From NCBI GenBank assembly GCA_021324045.1, contig JAJPJV010000015.1:18749-82748 (forward strand): a stretch of DNA of 64,000 bases, in the 5' to 3' direction. Origin of the DNA: Actinomycetota bacterium. Lineage in GTDB: Bacteria; Actinomycetota; Acidimicrobiia; Acidimicrobiales; RAAP-2. The notes below the pieces were generated by a model that saw nothing but the letters and a program-made list of their open reading frames with translations, did no database searches and was not told the DNA's origin. How positions within the stretch are numbered: position 1 is the stretch's first letter; every line of letters begins with the position of its first letter. This document shows positions 1 to 8,856 of the stretch, piece after piece. Position numbers and translations under genes: made by a program.

Positions 1-381
1 TACATCGCCGAGGTGACCAACCCCAGCGTCGCCGCCCAGGACCAGCGCAGCGGTGTCGCCCGCCCGGTCTCGATCGTCGGTGCCGTCCGGGAGGCGACGC
101 AGGGAGCGCGAGCCGGCGCGGGGCCGCTCATCGAGGTGCTCATCGCCATCAACATCTTCGTCGGGCTCCTCAATATGCTCCCGATGCTCCCCCTCGACGG
201 CGGACATGTGGCGATCGCCCTCTACGAACGAGTCCGGACGCGCCGTGGTCGTCCCTACTACCAGGCGGACGCCGCGAAGCTCCTCCCTGTCGCCTACGCG
301 TTCATGTTGGTGCTCGCGCTCCTTGTCTCCTCCTCGCTGTACCTCGACATCACCCACCCGGTGCCGAACCCCTTCGGGTAG
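1..381 (+). CDS. Site-2 protease (RIP metalloprotease), C-terminal part, truncated by window edge
   Basis: The frame is open from base 1, so the N-terminus with the zinc-binding HExxH lies outside the window. The visible ~126 residues hold a membrane segment followed by NMLPMLPLDGGH, which matches the NxxPxxxLDGG motif whose Asp is the third zinc ligand of membrane-embedded S2P proteases (RseP/Rip1 family). A last hydrophobic segment (LLPVAYAFMLVLALLVSS) precedes a short tail. The family cleaves anti-sigma factors or other membrane proteins within the bilayer. Placement just before ispG is the usual actinobacterial dxr-rip-ispG order, which supports the call. The substrate cannot be read from sequence. 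Confidence 0.88.
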   Translation, partial: YIAEVTNPSVAAQDQRSGVARPVSIVGAVREATQGARAGAGPLIEVLIAINIFVGLLNMLPMLPLDGGHVAIALYERVRTRRGRPYYQADAAKLLPVAYAFMLVLALLVSSSLYLDITHPVPNPFG

Positions 382-487
382 CGCTCGGGGCTGTCCCCGG
401 CGGTGCCAGGACCCGTCGCGCCGGACACGTCGGACGTCAGGGGGGTCCTGGCGCACCGGTGCCGGCGGGAGGAGGCACAATGGGTGA

Positions 488-1717
488 GTGGACCCCTCTG
501 CCAACCTGCTCTCCCCTCGGAAGAAGACCCGCCAGATCCACATCGGCGACGTGGCCATCGGCGGGGGCGCGCCGATCTCGGTGCAGTCGATGACGACGAC
601 CAAGACGAGCGACGTCGACGCAACGCTCGCCCAGATCTACGAGCTGGCTGCAGCAGGAGCCGACATCGTGCGGTGCACGTGCAACGATGCGGCCGCTGCG
701 GAGGGCCTGGCCCAGATCGTCCCGCGCTCCCCGGTGCCGATCGTGGCCGACATCCACTTCCATCATGAGATGGCCCTCGCCGCCCTCGAGGCGGGAGTCC
801 ATGGCCTTCGACTCAACCCCGGGAACCTGCGCAAGGAGTCCGAGATCAAGCTCGTGGCATCGGAGGCCAGGGATCGGGGCGTGCCGATCCGCATCGGCGT
901 GAACGCAGGGTCCTTACATCCCGACATCGCCGCACGGTTCGGCGGGGCGACTCCTGAGGCCCTGGTCGAGTCGGCGCGCATCGAGCTCGCCTACTTCGAA
1001 GAGGTGGGCTTCTCCGATGTCAAGATCTCCGTCAAGGCCTCGTCGGTTGCGTTGATGATCGCTGCATACCGGCTTGCGTCTGAGTGCTTCGACCATCCCC
1101 TTCACCTCGGGGTCACCGAAGCCGGACCGCCTCCGGGTGGGTTGATCAAAGGAACCGTTGGCATCGGAACGTTGCTGGCGGAAGGCATCGGCGACACCAT
1201 TCGCTACTCGCTGACGGCTGATCCGGTCGAAGAAGCGCGCGCCGGACGCCAGCTGCTCGAGGCCCTCGGCCTTCGCGAGCGCAAGGGGCTCGATCTCATC
1301 GCCTGTCCGTCGTGTGGTCGTGCGCAGGTCGATGTGATTGCGATCGCCAAGGAGGCGCAGGCCGCCCTCGAGGAGCGGAGCCTGCCGATCCAGGTGGCAG
1401 TCATGGGTTGCGTCGTGAACGGGCCGGGGGAGGCGCGCAGCGCTGATCTCGGGATCGCCGCGGGCAAGCACAAAGGGCACCTTTTCATCCGTGGCGAGAT
1501 CGTACGGGTCGTTCCCGAGGACCAGATGGTCGAGGCCTTGGTCGAGGAGGCCGAACGACTGGTGGCCGAGGGTGTCGAAGCACGGCTCGCCGCCGCAGAC
1601 TCGCGCGCGGCCGAAGAAGCCGAGGCTGATCGTCGTTCGTTGCTCGAAGAAACCGGCACGGACCCCAATGCCGCAGCGGTGAAGATCTCCCACATCCGCA
1701 GTCGGTACGCGTCCTGA
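488..1717 (+). CDS. ispG: 4-hydroxy-3-methylbut-2-enyl-diphosphate synthase (flavodoxin)
   Basis: IspG (GcpE) performs the penultimate step of the MEP isoprenoid pathway, reductively opening MEcPP to HMBPP with a [4Fe-4S] cluster. The 409-aa product starts with the TIM-barrel signature PISVQSMTTTKTSDVDATL and has the C-terminal cluster ligands in ACPSCGR and MGCVVNGPGEA, the last being the family hallmark. Length is normal for the two-domain bacterial form. Start is GTG 488, about 12 nt after GGAGG at 471-475; an ATG at 480 is in another frame. The C-terminal ~50 residues (Ala/Glu-rich) are longer than in E. coli. It lies 106 nt after the S2P gene. Confidence 0.96.
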   Translation: MDPSANLLSPRKKTRQIHIGDVAIGGGAPISVQSMTTTKTSDVDATLAQIYELAAAGADIVRCTCNDAAAAEGLAQIVPRSPVPIVADIHFHHEMALAALEAGVHGLRLNPGNLRKESEIKLVASEARDRGVPIRIGVNAGSLHPDIAARFGGATPEALVESARIELAYFEEVGFSDVKISVKASSVALMIAAYRLASECFDHPLHLGVTEAGPPPGGLIKGTVGIGTLLAEGIGDTIRYSLTADPVEEARAGRQLLEALGLRERKGLDLIACPSCGRAQVDVIAIAKEAQAALEERSLPIQVAVMGCVVNGPGEARSADLGIAAGKHKGHLFIRGEIVRVVPEDQMVEALVEEAERLVAEGVEARLAAADSRAAEEAEADRRSLLEETGTDPNAAAVKISHIRSRYAS

Positions 1718-1814
1718 ACCGTTTCGGCGCGTCTTGGGCTGGAGCGGAGAGAAGAGATGGGAGCGGCCGTCGGAGGACCGACGGGGGCGAGCGGTCGTCG
1801 AGTGGGCAGGTAAC

Positions 1815-3239
1815 GTGACAGCTCTGTCCGGAGCTTCGACGACGCTGACCCCTCGCGCCACCGACTTCCCGCGCTGGTACCAAGAAGTGGTGGCGCGTGC
1901 CGAGCTGGCCGAGAACGGACCCGTTCGAGGGACCATGGTGATCCGTCCATGGGGGTACGCGATCTGGGAGCGGTTGCAGGCCGCTCTCGACGAGCGGATC
2001 AAGGCGACCGGGGCGCAGAACGCGTACTTCCCGCTGTTCATCCCGGAGTCCTATCTCCGGCTCGAGGCCGAGCATGTCGAAGGCTTCAGTCCCGAGCTCG
2101 CCGTGGTGACCCACGGTGGCGGCCGGTTGCTCGAGGAGCCCGTGGTCATCCGGCCGACGAGCGAGACGGTCATCAACAGCTTCTTCGCCAAGTGGGTGCA
2201 GAGCTATCGGGACCTCCCGTTGCTCGTCAACCAGTGGGCGAACGTGGTGCGCTGGGAGCTTCGCACCCGGCTGTTCCTCCGGACGACGGAATTCCTCTGG
2301 CAGGAGGGCCACACCGCCCACGCGACCGAGGAAGAAGCACGCCACTACGCCCTACGCATCCTTCGCGAGGTGTACCAGTCCACCCTCGAGGAGGTGGCCG
2401 CGATCCCCGTGCTCATCGGGCGAAAGACCGAGCGGGAGCGCTTCGCGGGCGCCGTCCGTACGTGGACGTGCGAGGCGATGATGGGTGACGGCAAGGCCCT
2501 GCAGATGGGGACAAGTCATGAGCTCGGTCAGAACTTCGCGCGGGTGTTCGGCATCCAGTTCAGTGACGAGTCCGGCGAGCTCCGCTTCGCGTGGCAGACC
2601 TCCTGGGGTGTGTCGTCACGCTTGATCGGTGCGTTGATCATGGTCCATGGCGATGATTTCGGCCTGCGGCTCCCCCCTGCGCTCGCACCGGCGGAGGTCG
2701 TCGTACTCGTCGTCAGGGACGGCGAGGGCGTCGTCGAGGCGGCGGAGGCCGTGGTCGCGGAGCTCCACACCCGGGGCGTGCGAGCCCGCCTCGATCGCCG
2801 CAGTGACGTCTCCTTCGGCCGGCGCTCGGTCGACTGGGAGCTCAAAGGGGTTCCCGTTCGCGTCGAGATCGGGCCCCGGGACCTCGCGCAGGGTCGAGCC
2901 GTCCTCGTCCTCCGGCACCGGCGGACCAAGACCACCGTGCCCCTTGCGGGCGTGACGACCGAGGTGACCGCCGCGCTCGCGCGCGTTGCCGGGGAGCTCC
3001 ACGCCGAAGCGGCCTCCTTCGCACGAGCGCGAACTCATGAGGTCGACGACGTCGAGGGGGCGCGTCAAGCCGGGGTGGAGGGCTTCGCCAGGGTGCCATG
3101 GCGTGCGATCGGCCCCAAGGGGGAAGACCAGCTGGCTGCCGATTCCCTCAGCGTCCGTTGCCTGCAGGCAACGGACGGGCGGCTGGCCGATCCCGGCGAG
3201 GAGGAAGACCTCGTCGCGATCGTGGGTCGCGCGTACTGA
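1815..3239 (+). CDS. proS: Prolyl-tRNA synthetase, short archaeal/eukaryote-like type
   Basis: Charges tRNA-Pro. The product of 474 aa lacks the ~180-aa editing insertion of the usual bacterial enzyme, so it is the archaeal/eukaryotic-like ProRS type. Class II features are visible: RPTSETVI, motif 2 around LRTTEFLWQEGHTAH, GTSHELGQNFA, and motif 3 (WGVSSRLIGALIMVHGDD), followed by an anticodon-binding domain and the Cys-poor C-terminal zinc-like domain. I chose GTG 1815 because the frame upstream to 1734 reads as non-conserved Arg-rich sequence, whereas TDFPRWYQEVV soon after 1815 is the family's N-terminus. No strong Shine-Dalgarno sequence is present (GGGCAGG nearby). Confidence 0.93.
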   Translation: MTALSGASTTLTPRATDFPRWYQEVVARAELAENGPVRGTMVIRPWGYAIWERLQAALDERIKATGAQNAYFPLFIPESYLRLEAEHVEGFSPELAVVTHGGGRLLEEPVVIRPTSETVINSFFAKWVQSYRDLPLLVNQWANVVRWELRTRLFLRTTEFLWQEGHTAHATEEEARHYALRILREVYQSTLEEVAAIPVLIGRKTERERFAGAVRTWTCEAMMGDGKALQMGTSHELGQNFARVFGIQFSDESGELRFAWQTSWGVSSRLIGALIMVHGDDFGLRLPPALAPAEVVVLVVRDGEGVVEAAEAVVAELHTRGVRARLDRRSDVSFGRRSVDWELKGVPVRVEIGPRDLAQGRAVLVLRHRRTKTTVPLAGVTTEVTAALARVAGELHAEAASFARARTHEVDDVEGARQAGVEGFARVPWRAIGPKGEDQLAADSLSVRCLQATDGRLADPGEEEDLVAIVGRAY

Positions 3240-3284
3240 GGAGGACGTCGAGGACTTCGCGGACAGAAATCCAGGCGGGACTGG

Positions 3285-3290
3285 TATAGT
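3285..3290 (+). promoter_or_regulatory. Candidate -10 (TATAGT) of the rimP-nusA-infB operon
   Basis: TATAGT stands 45 nt after the proS stop in non-coding DNA. A weak -35 (GGACAG, 3261-3266) is about 18 nt upstream. Transcription would begin near 3297 and run into the hairpin at 3327-3352 before rimP. Confidence 0.55.
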
Positions 3291-3326
3291 CGCATCGCTA
3301 TCCGGTCCAGTCTCAAGGATCTCGGT

Positions 3327-3358
3327 AAAGCGTGGGCCGCCGCCCACGCTTTCCTTTT
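3327..3358 (+). terminator. Terminator-like hairpin in the rimP-nusA leader (possible attenuator)
   Basis: AAAGCGTGGGC (3327-3337) pairs perfectly with GCCCACGCTTT (3342-3352) across a 4-nt loop, and TTCCTTTT follows. This is the shape of an intrinsic terminator. It lies downstream of the operon's candidate promoter (3285-3290) and 100 nt before rimP. It therefore could end proS readthrough and also limit entry into the operon. In Bacillus subtilis, NusA represses its own operon at a leader terminator in the same position; a similar role here is inference. Confidence 0.7.
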
Positions 3359-3459
3359 GCCGGGGTCGCAGGGTTGGGCGGGGAGCGAGGTCGTCGAAGG
3401 GCGCCGGGGCGATCCGGCGGAAGGGATGCGACGAGTCCGAAGTTCGAGAGGAGGTGGCG

Positions 3460-4041
3460 ATGCAGGAGGACCTGGAGACGGCACTGTCTCCCGTGCTCGC
3501 CGCCTCAGGGCTCGAGCTGGTCGACGTGCACCGTGGTCCCCGCCAGGTCAAAGTGGTCGTCGACCGCGTCGGCGGTGTCGACATCGACGCGCTGGCTGAG
3601 GTCACGAGCAGGGTCTCGCGGGTGCTCGACGGGCTCGACTTGTTCCCCGGGCGCTACACCCTCGAGGTGACGAGTCCGGGTCTCGAGCGACCCTTGAGGA
3701 CCCCGGACCACTTCGCGCGGGCGATCGGCGAGACCATCTCGGTGCGCGCACGCGCGGACGGCGGTGCGGTCGTCAAGGTGCGTGGCCGCCTCGTGGCCAG
3801 CGACGACCGGAAGTTCGTCGTGGAGGGTCCAGAAGTTCCCGGCGGTTCCCAGGCCATTTTGTTCGAGGCGCTGGACCGAGCGCGCACTGTGTTCGAGTGG
3901 GCGCCGGCACCCAAGCCCTCGCGGCGTCCGTCAGCGAAGGCATCACATCAGGCGTCGCAGGAGCCCTCGCGATCCATTTCGCCGGGGGCGACGCGGCCGC
4001 GCCGTTCGGGCACGCACGCGCTTGGCTCGGGGGTGAGATGA
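3460..4041 (+). CDS. rimP: Ribosome maturation factor RimP
   Basis: RimP (YlxS) helps mature the 30S subunit. The 193-aa product shows the family core: GLELVDVH near the start, VVVDRVGGVDIDALAEVTSRVSRVLD, then YTLEVTSPGLERPLRTPDHF, followed by an SH3-like domain. The last ~35 residues are a basic Ser/Pro-rich tail not typical of E. coli RimP. ATG 3460 follows GAGAGGAGG (3446-3454) at good spacing. It is the first gene of the operon and its TGA overlaps the ATG of nusA (ATGA, 4038-4041), so the two are translationally coupled. Confidence 0.94.
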   Translation: MQEDLETALSPVLAASGLELVDVHRGPRQVKVVVDRVGGVDIDALAEVTSRVSRVLDGLDLFPGRYTLEVTSPGLERPLRTPDHFARAIGETISVRARADGGAVVKVRGRLVASDDRKFVVEGPEVPGGSQAILFEALDRARTVFEWAPAPKPSRRPSAKASHQASQEPSRSISPGATRPRRSGTHALGSGVR

Positions 4042-5198
4042 GCAAGACGAACTTCGAGTTCCTCGACGCGTTGTCCCAGATCGCTCGCGACAAGGGCATC
4101 AAGGTCGAGACGTTGCTGGACGCGCTGGCCAACGCCCTGGTGGCAGCGTACAAGCGGCGTCCTGACGCGGCCGAGGAGGCAGTCGTCACCATCGACCCCG
4201 ACTCTGGCGAGATCAGGGTCTACGGCCAGGAGCTCGACGACGAGGGCAACGTCATTCGCGAGTGGGACGACACCCCCGAGGATTTCGGGCGCATCGCTGC
4301 CCAGACGGCCAAGCAGGTGATCCTGCAACGGATCCGCGAGGTCGAGCGGGACATGAAGTACGAGGAGTACGCCGGTCGCGAGGGAGACATCGTCACCGGC
4401 ATCGTGCAGCAAACCGACAATCGCTACACCCTGCTCGACCTCGGGAAGGTAGAAGCGCTCCTCCCGCAGGCCGAACAGGTTCCCCACGAACGCTACGACC
4501 ACGGCGCCCGCTTGAAGGCATACATCGTGGAGGTCCGAAAGACCACGAAGGGTCCCCAGATCGTCGTCAGCCGCACGCATCCGGGATTGATCAAGCGCCT
4601 CTTCGAGCTGGAGGTCCCGGAGATCTCCTCTGGGATCGTCGAGCTGAAGGCCGTCGCCCGGGAGCCGGGACATCGGACGAAGATCGCCGTGTGGTCCAAC
4701 GACCCCAACGTCGATCCGGTCGGCGCGTGCGTCGGGGCCCGAGGCTCGCGCGTCCGCATGGTGACCAACGAGCTCCGCGGGGAGCGCATCGACGTGGTGC
4801 CTTTCTCCGATGACCCCGTCGAGCTCATCCAGAACGCGCTCGCACCCGCGAGGGTGCGCGAGGTCCGGCTCGACGAGGAGACGGGGACAGCGACGGTCAT
4901 CGTCAGTGACTACCAGTTGTCCCTCGCGATTGGGAAGGAGGGCCAGAACGCTCGGCTCGCGGCTCGGCTGACGGGTTGGCGCATCGACATCAAGAGCGAG
5001 TCGCAGCTCCACGAAGAGGAGTCGTACTCGGGCACTGATTGGGCCGAAGGCGAGTGGGTCGAGGACGAGTCCGGTGAGATGGTGTGGCGCCCGGCGGAGG
5101 GTGGCGAAGCGATCTCTGCGCAGGAGTGGTCCGAGGCGCCCGAGGAGCCTGCAGCGCAGGCGGAACCCCTCACCGAACAGCCCGCAGATCCCGGATAG
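4038..5198 (+). CDS. nusA: Transcription termination/antitermination factor NusA
   Basis: NusA binds RNA polymerase and modulates pausing, termination and antitermination. The 386 aa comprise the N-terminal RNAP-binding domain, an S1 domain (from [12 protein letters not shown] to about residue 190), and two KH domains ending in [19 protein letters not shown]. An acidic tail (LHEEE...ESGEM) replaces the C-terminal repeats found in proteobacteria, as is usual in actinobacteria. ATG 4038 overlaps the rimP stop. It may regulate its own operon through the leader hairpin at 3327-3358. Confidence 0.96.
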   Translation: MSKTNFEFLDALSQIARDKGIKVETLLDALANALVAAYKRRPDAAEEAVVTIDPDSGEIRVYGQELDDEGNVIREWDDTPEDFGRIAAQTAKQVILQRIREVERDMKYEEYAGREGDIVTGIVQQTDNRYTLLDLGKVEALLPQAEQVPHERYDHGARLKAYIVEVRKTTKGPQIVVSRTHPGLIKRLFELEVPEISSGIVELKAVAREPGHRTKIAVWSNDPNVDPVGACVGARGSRVRMVTNELRGERIDVVPFSDDPVELIQNALAPARVREVRLDEETGTATVIVSDYQLSLAIGKEGQNARLAARLTGWRIDIKSESQLHEEESYSGTDWAEGEWVEDESGEMVWRPAEGGEAISAQEWSEAPEEPAAQAEPLTEQPADPG

Positions 5199-5505
5199 AC
5201 GAAGACAGGAGCGTTCCTCCGTTCAACCCCTCCACGCGGTTCGAACCTGCGTTGGTTGCCGCCGTCGCGGCAGTGCCGCGGGAATGGTCCGACTCGTCCT
5301 CACACCCGAGGGGGCGCTGGCCCTCGGGCCGGGACCTGGGCGAGGAGCATGGGTCTGCTCGATCGGCTGCTTCGAGCGTGCGGCAGCCCGGCGAGCCCTC
5401 GACCGTGCGTTCCGGCGCCGTGTCGTGGAGTCGTCGGTCGGCGTGATGATCGACCAGCTTCGTCGTGCGTTCTCGGAGCTGGGAACCCCCGGGGAACGGG
5501 ATTGA
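5074..5505 (+). CDS. ylxR: YlxR (DUF448) family RNA-binding/nucleoid protein; start uncertain
   Basis: The conserved YlxR core begins at 5239 with [10 protein letters not shown], continues through [12 protein letters not shown] and [15 protein letters not shown], and ends in a basic region. These are the family marks, and the position between nusA and infB is diagnostic. No ATG, GTG or TTG occurs in frame between the nusA stop (5198) and this core. The nearest are GTG 5101, directly abutting GGAGG, and GTG 5074, both inside nusA. Either the gene overlaps nusA by about 100-125 nt or a rare start codon is used. YlxR proteins have been linked to RNase P and to transcription in other bacteria. 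Confidence 0.85.
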   Translation: MRWCGARRRVAKRSLRRSGPRRPRSLQRRRNPSPNSPQIPDRRRQERSSVQPLHAVRTCVGCRRRGSAAGMVRLVLTPEGALALGPGPGRGAWVCSIGCFERAAARRALDRAFRRRVVESSVGVMIDQLRRAFSELGTPGERD

Positions 5506-5573
5506 GCGCATGCCGGTGCCAGGGGAGTCAGGATGCCCGGCGGTGACGTGCAATATGGGAGAATAGGAAGCCG

Positions 5574-5602
5574 TTGACAGAGGTCGACGACCGGCGCAGT
5601 GT
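5574..5602 (+). promoter_or_regulatory. Possible internal promoter before infB (TTGACA-17-CAGTGT)
   Basis: A perfect -35 hexamer TTGACA (5574-5579) is followed after 17 nt by CAGTGT (5597-5602), a poor -10. It lies in the 145-nt gap between ylxR and infB and could add infB transcription. The weak -10 makes this tentative. Confidence 0.3.
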
Positions 5603-5650
5603 CGGAGCGGCTGACCCCTGAACCACCACACCGAAGGATTCGATCGAGCG

Positions 5651-8410
5651 TTGCCAAAAAAAATCCGCGTCTACGAGCTGGCTCGAGAGCTGGGCCTGAC
5701 GAACAAAGAGGCCTTGGACCTCGCCTTGTCCCTCGGGATCGGGGTGAAGAGCCACTCGTCGTCCATCGAGGACGCGCAGGCGGACCGTGTGCGGCGCAAG
5801 GCCGACGCCGAAGGCCTGCGCCGCGTGGCACAGCCGACGGAAGTGGCCGCCAAGGCACCAGTGGCCCGGGCGCCGGAGGTCGTCGAACGTGCGCCGACGC
5901 CGCGCCCTGAGGGCGGGGAGCGTCCACGTGTGGTCACGAGCACAAGGCACGTCGGAGAGGAGCCCGTGGCGGCATCGCCGGCTCCGGTCGACACGGAACG
6001 GCCCGCGCCCTCCACGATGCCGGGGCAAGCCGGGGCACCTCCCCACGTCGAGCAGGCGCCGCCAGTGCCCCCGTCCCCGCGACCCGTTCAGCGTCCTGCA
6101 ACCTCCCCTGGTGCACCGCCGCCGCCTCCGACGCGACCAGGGCGTCCGGCGGCGCCGCCCCCATCACCCCAGTCCCGCGGTCCCAGCGGTCCGCCGAGAC
6201 CCCCCCTCAGCGCGTCTGGCCGACCGATCCCTCCGCCACCGGCCCGCCGGCCCCCCCTCAGCGCGTCTGGCCGACCGATCCCTCCGCCACCGGCCCGCCG
6301 GCCCCCGGCGGGGGGTGGCCGCGCGCCAGCGCCAGGCGGGCGCGGGCCTGCTCCTGGTGGCCGCGCGCCGGCGCCAGGCGGGCGTGCCCCGGGGGCTTCG
6401 GGTTTGCCCGGCCGTTCCGGCCGGCCATCGGGAGGGCTCGGGCGCCCGGGCGGGTTTGGCGGGCGCGCTGGTGGGGGGGTCCCGATGGGTGGCCAGCCGG
6501 GCGGGCGCGGTGGGCTCGCTGGTCGTGGTCGGCCGCCGCAGCGGCGGACGCGTCGGCGCCGGCGCAGCAATGTCGAGGAGCTCGAACCGACGCAACTGAC
6601 GACGGCGTACACGCCCTCGAACGCCCCGGTGCCCGAGGGGGAGATCATTGTCGAACGTGGCTCGACCGCACGAGACCTCGGACCCAAGCTCAATCGTTCG
6701 GCGGGCGACGTCGTTCGGTTCCTGTTGCTCCAGGGCGAGATGGTGACGGCGACCCAGTCGCTGACCGACGACATGATCGAGCTGTTCGCTGCAGAGCTCG
6801 GGGCGAACGTGCGACTCGTCGACCCTGGCGAGGAGGCCGAAGCCGAGCTCCTGGCGAAGTTCTTCGAAGAGGATCAGGAAGAGGACGAGGCGACGCTGAG
6901 GCCCCGCCCGCCGGTGGTCACCGTCATGGGCCATGTCGACCATGGCAAGACCTTGCTCCTCGATCGCATTCGCTCCACCAATGTCGTTGCCGGTGAGGCC
7001 GGCGGGATCACCCAGCACATTGGCGCGTACCAGGTCGAGTGGAACGGTCATCTCATCACCTTCATCGACACGCCGGGGCACGAGGCCTTCACGGCGATGC
7101 GCGCGCGGGGTGCACGGGTCACTGACATCGTCGTGCTCGTGGTCGCTGCTGATGACGGGGTCATGCCCCAGACCATCGAGGCCATCGACCACGCACGTGC
7201 CGCCCAGGTGCCAATCATCGTCGCGATCAACAAGATCGATCGTGCAGACGCCGATCCCGAGCGCGTTCGGCAGCAGATCGCCGAGCGTGGGCTCGTTCCC
7301 GAGCAGTGGGGCGGGGACACCATCGTCGTGGAGATGTCCGCGCTCCAGGGCATCGGGATCGAGGACCTCCTCGAACACATCGTGCTGCTCGCAGAGCTCG
7401 AAGAGCTGCGTGCCAGTCCGGAAGGGCGGGCACGCGGGACGGTGCTCGAGGCGAACCTCGAGGTGGGCCGGGGACCGGTGGCCACGGTCATCGTCCAGCA
7501 CGGCACGCTCCGGGTCGGCGATGCAATCGTCGCAGGGCCGGCATGGGGAAAGGTCAAGGCTCTCATCGACGACCGCGGTGATCAGGTCAAAGAGGCCCTG
7601 CCCTCGACGCCGGTGCAAGTCCTCGGGTTCTCGGAGCCTCCGCAGGCCGGCGACGAGTTCCGCCAGGCCGATTCGCTGAGCACGGCACGCACGATCGCCG
7701 AGAGCCGAGCGAGGCGCGCTCGGCTCTCTGGGCATCTTCCCACCCCAACGACCGGGGCGCGTCTCGAGGACCTCTTCGAGCAGATCCAGCGGGGGGAGAC
7801 GGCCACGCTCAATCTCGTCCTGAAGGCCGACATGCAGGGTTCCCTCGAGGCGGTGACCGAGAGCCTCCGCAAGCTCGAGCGTGAGGACGTCAGGATCGGC
7901 TTCGTCCGCCGGGGCGTTGGCGGCATTTCCGAGAGCGACGTCCAGCTGGCCCAGGCGTCGAATGCCACGATCATCGGCTTCAACGTGCGCCCCGACCGCC
8001 GTGCCCGAGAGATGGCTGAGGCTGCTCGTGTCGAGATCCGGACCTACGAGATCATCTACAAGCTCCTCGAGGACATCGAGGCGGCCGTCGTCGGCATGCT
8101 CAACCCAGAATTCGAAGAGGTCGTGACCGGCGAAGCGGAGGTTCGACAGGTATTCCGCATCCCTCGCGTCGGTGCGATCGCTGGGTGTTACGTCCGTGAG
8201 GGGGTCATCACGCGCGGCTCGAAGGTCCGTTTCCTGCGCGACGGCGTGATCATCTGGCGGGGCACCATCACGTCCCTACGCCGGTTCCGTGACGACGTTC
8301 GCGAGGTGCAAGCAGGCTTCGAGTGCGGCGTAGGCCTCTCGGACTATCAAGACCTCAAGGAAGGGGACGTCATCGAGACCTTCGAGGAACGCGAGATTCC
8401 CCGCGCCTGA
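5651..8410 (+). CDS. infB: Translation initiation factor IF-2
   Basis: IF-2 is the GTPase that brings fMet-tRNA to the 30S subunit and promotes subunit joining. The 919 aa show an IF2 N-terminal helical domain ([18 protein letters not shown]), a long Pro/Gly/Arg-rich linker (~residues 90-310), a second IF2_N domain, then the G domain with GHVDHGKT (~residue 425), DTPGHEAF and NKID. Domains II, III and IV complete the C-terminus. Start is TTG 5651, with GAAGGA at 5633-5638. Oddity: the linker carries a perfect 51-bp tandem duplication (6200-6301) and [12 protein letters not shown] repeats, so its length probably varies between strains. Confidence 0.97.
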   Translation: MPKKIRVYELARELGLTNKEALDLALSLGIGVKSHSSSIEDAQADRVRRKADAEGLRRVAQPTEVAAKAPVARAPEVVERAPTPRPEGGERPRVVTSTRHVGEEPVAASPAPVDTERPAPSTMPGQAGAPPHVEQAPPVPPSPRPVQRPATSPGAPPPPPTRPGRPAAPPPSPQSRGPSGPPRPPLSASGRPIPPPPARRPPLSASGRPIPPPPARRPPAGGGRAPAPGGRGPAPGGRAPAPGGRAPGASGLPGRSGRPSGGLGRPGGFGGRAGGGVPMGGQPGGRGGLAGRGRPPQRRTRRRRRSNVEELEPTQLTTAYTPSNAPVPEGEIIVERGSTARDLGPKLNRSAGDVVRFLLLQGEMVTATQSLTDDMIELFAAELGANVRLVDPGEEAEAELLAKFFEEDQEEDEATLRPRPPVVTVMGHVDHGKTLLLDRIRSTNVVAGEAGGITQHIGAYQVEWNGHLITFIDTPGHEAFTAMRARGARVTDIVVLVVAADDGVMPQTIEAIDHARAAQVPIIVAINKIDRADADPERVRQQIAERGLVPEQWGGDTIVVEMSALQGIGIEDLLEHIVLLAELEELRASPEGRARGTVLEANLEVGRGPVATVIVQHGTLRVGDAIVAGPAWGKVKALIDDRGDQVKEALPSTPVQVLGFSEPPQAGDEFRQADSLSTARTIAESRARRARLSGHLPTPTTGARLEDLFEQIQRGETATLNLVLKADMQGSLEAVTESLRKLEREDVRIGFVRRGVGGISESDVQLAQASNATIIGFNVRPDRRAREMAEAARVEIRTYEIIYKLLEDIEAAVVGMLNPEFEEVVTGEAEVRQVFRIPRVGAIAGCYVREGVITRGSKVRFLRDGVIIWRGTITSLRRFRDDVREVQAGFECGVGLSDYQDLKEGDVIETFEEREIPRA
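6200..6301 (+). repeat. Perfect 51-bp tandem duplication inside infB
   Basis: Bases 6200-6250 and 6251-6301 are identical, giving two copies of the 17-residue unit [17 protein letters not shown] in the disordered linker of IF-2. Identity with no synonymous change suggests a recent slippage or recombination event, kept in frame. Confidence 0.95.
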
Positions 8411-8439
8411 CGATCGATCGGACTGGCAGGGTGGATCGT

Positions 8440-8856
8440 ATGAGCACCGGCCGTCGTCACCATGCGCACCCCCCGAGCGGGCGTTACCCCCGGACGCTTC
8501 GAGTGAACGAAGTGCTGCGGGAGGTGCTCGCCGAAGAGCTCGAACGGCTGGCCGATGCCGACGAACGCCTCCGCCTCGTCACCATTACCGGCGTCGAGGT
8601 GGCAGCGGATCTCAAGACTGCGATGGTTTACTTCAGCACCCTGTCCGAGGATGCCGCCGCGGTGCTCGAGGAACGTCGGTCTCAGTTGCAGCACACGGTC
8701 AGCCGCCAGGTCCGCATGAAGCGCACGCCGCGACTTCGCTTCAGTGCCGACCCGGCGATCACCGCGGGGCTCCGGGTGGACGAGCTGCTGCGGCGCGTGC
8801 AACAGGCGCGCCAAGGGCAAACCCACCCGGCTGACTCCGCAGACGAGGGTGGGTGA
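8440..8856 (+). CDS. rbfA: 30S ribosome-binding factor RbfA
   Basis: RbfA is a KH-type cold-shock factor needed for late 16S rRNA maturation. The 138 aa contain the usual features: RTLRVNEVLREVLAEELERL, VTITGVEVAADLKTAMVYFS and RMKRTPRLRFSAD. ATG 8440 is preceded by an AGGGTGG stretch; GTG 8431 is an in-frame alternative adding three residues. Its TGA overlaps the GTG of truB (GTGA, 8853-8856). Confidence 0.94.
   Translation: MSTGRRHHAHPPSGRYPRTLRVNEVLREVLAEELERLADADERLRLVTITGVEVAADLKTAMVYFSTLSEDAAAVLEERRSQLQHTVSRQVRMKRTPRLRFSADPAITAGLRVDELLRRVQQARQGQTHPADSADEGG

Noticed and set aside
914..2041. 375-codon minus-strand frame
   Set aside because: Opposite ispG and the start of proS; low-complexity Arg-rich product.
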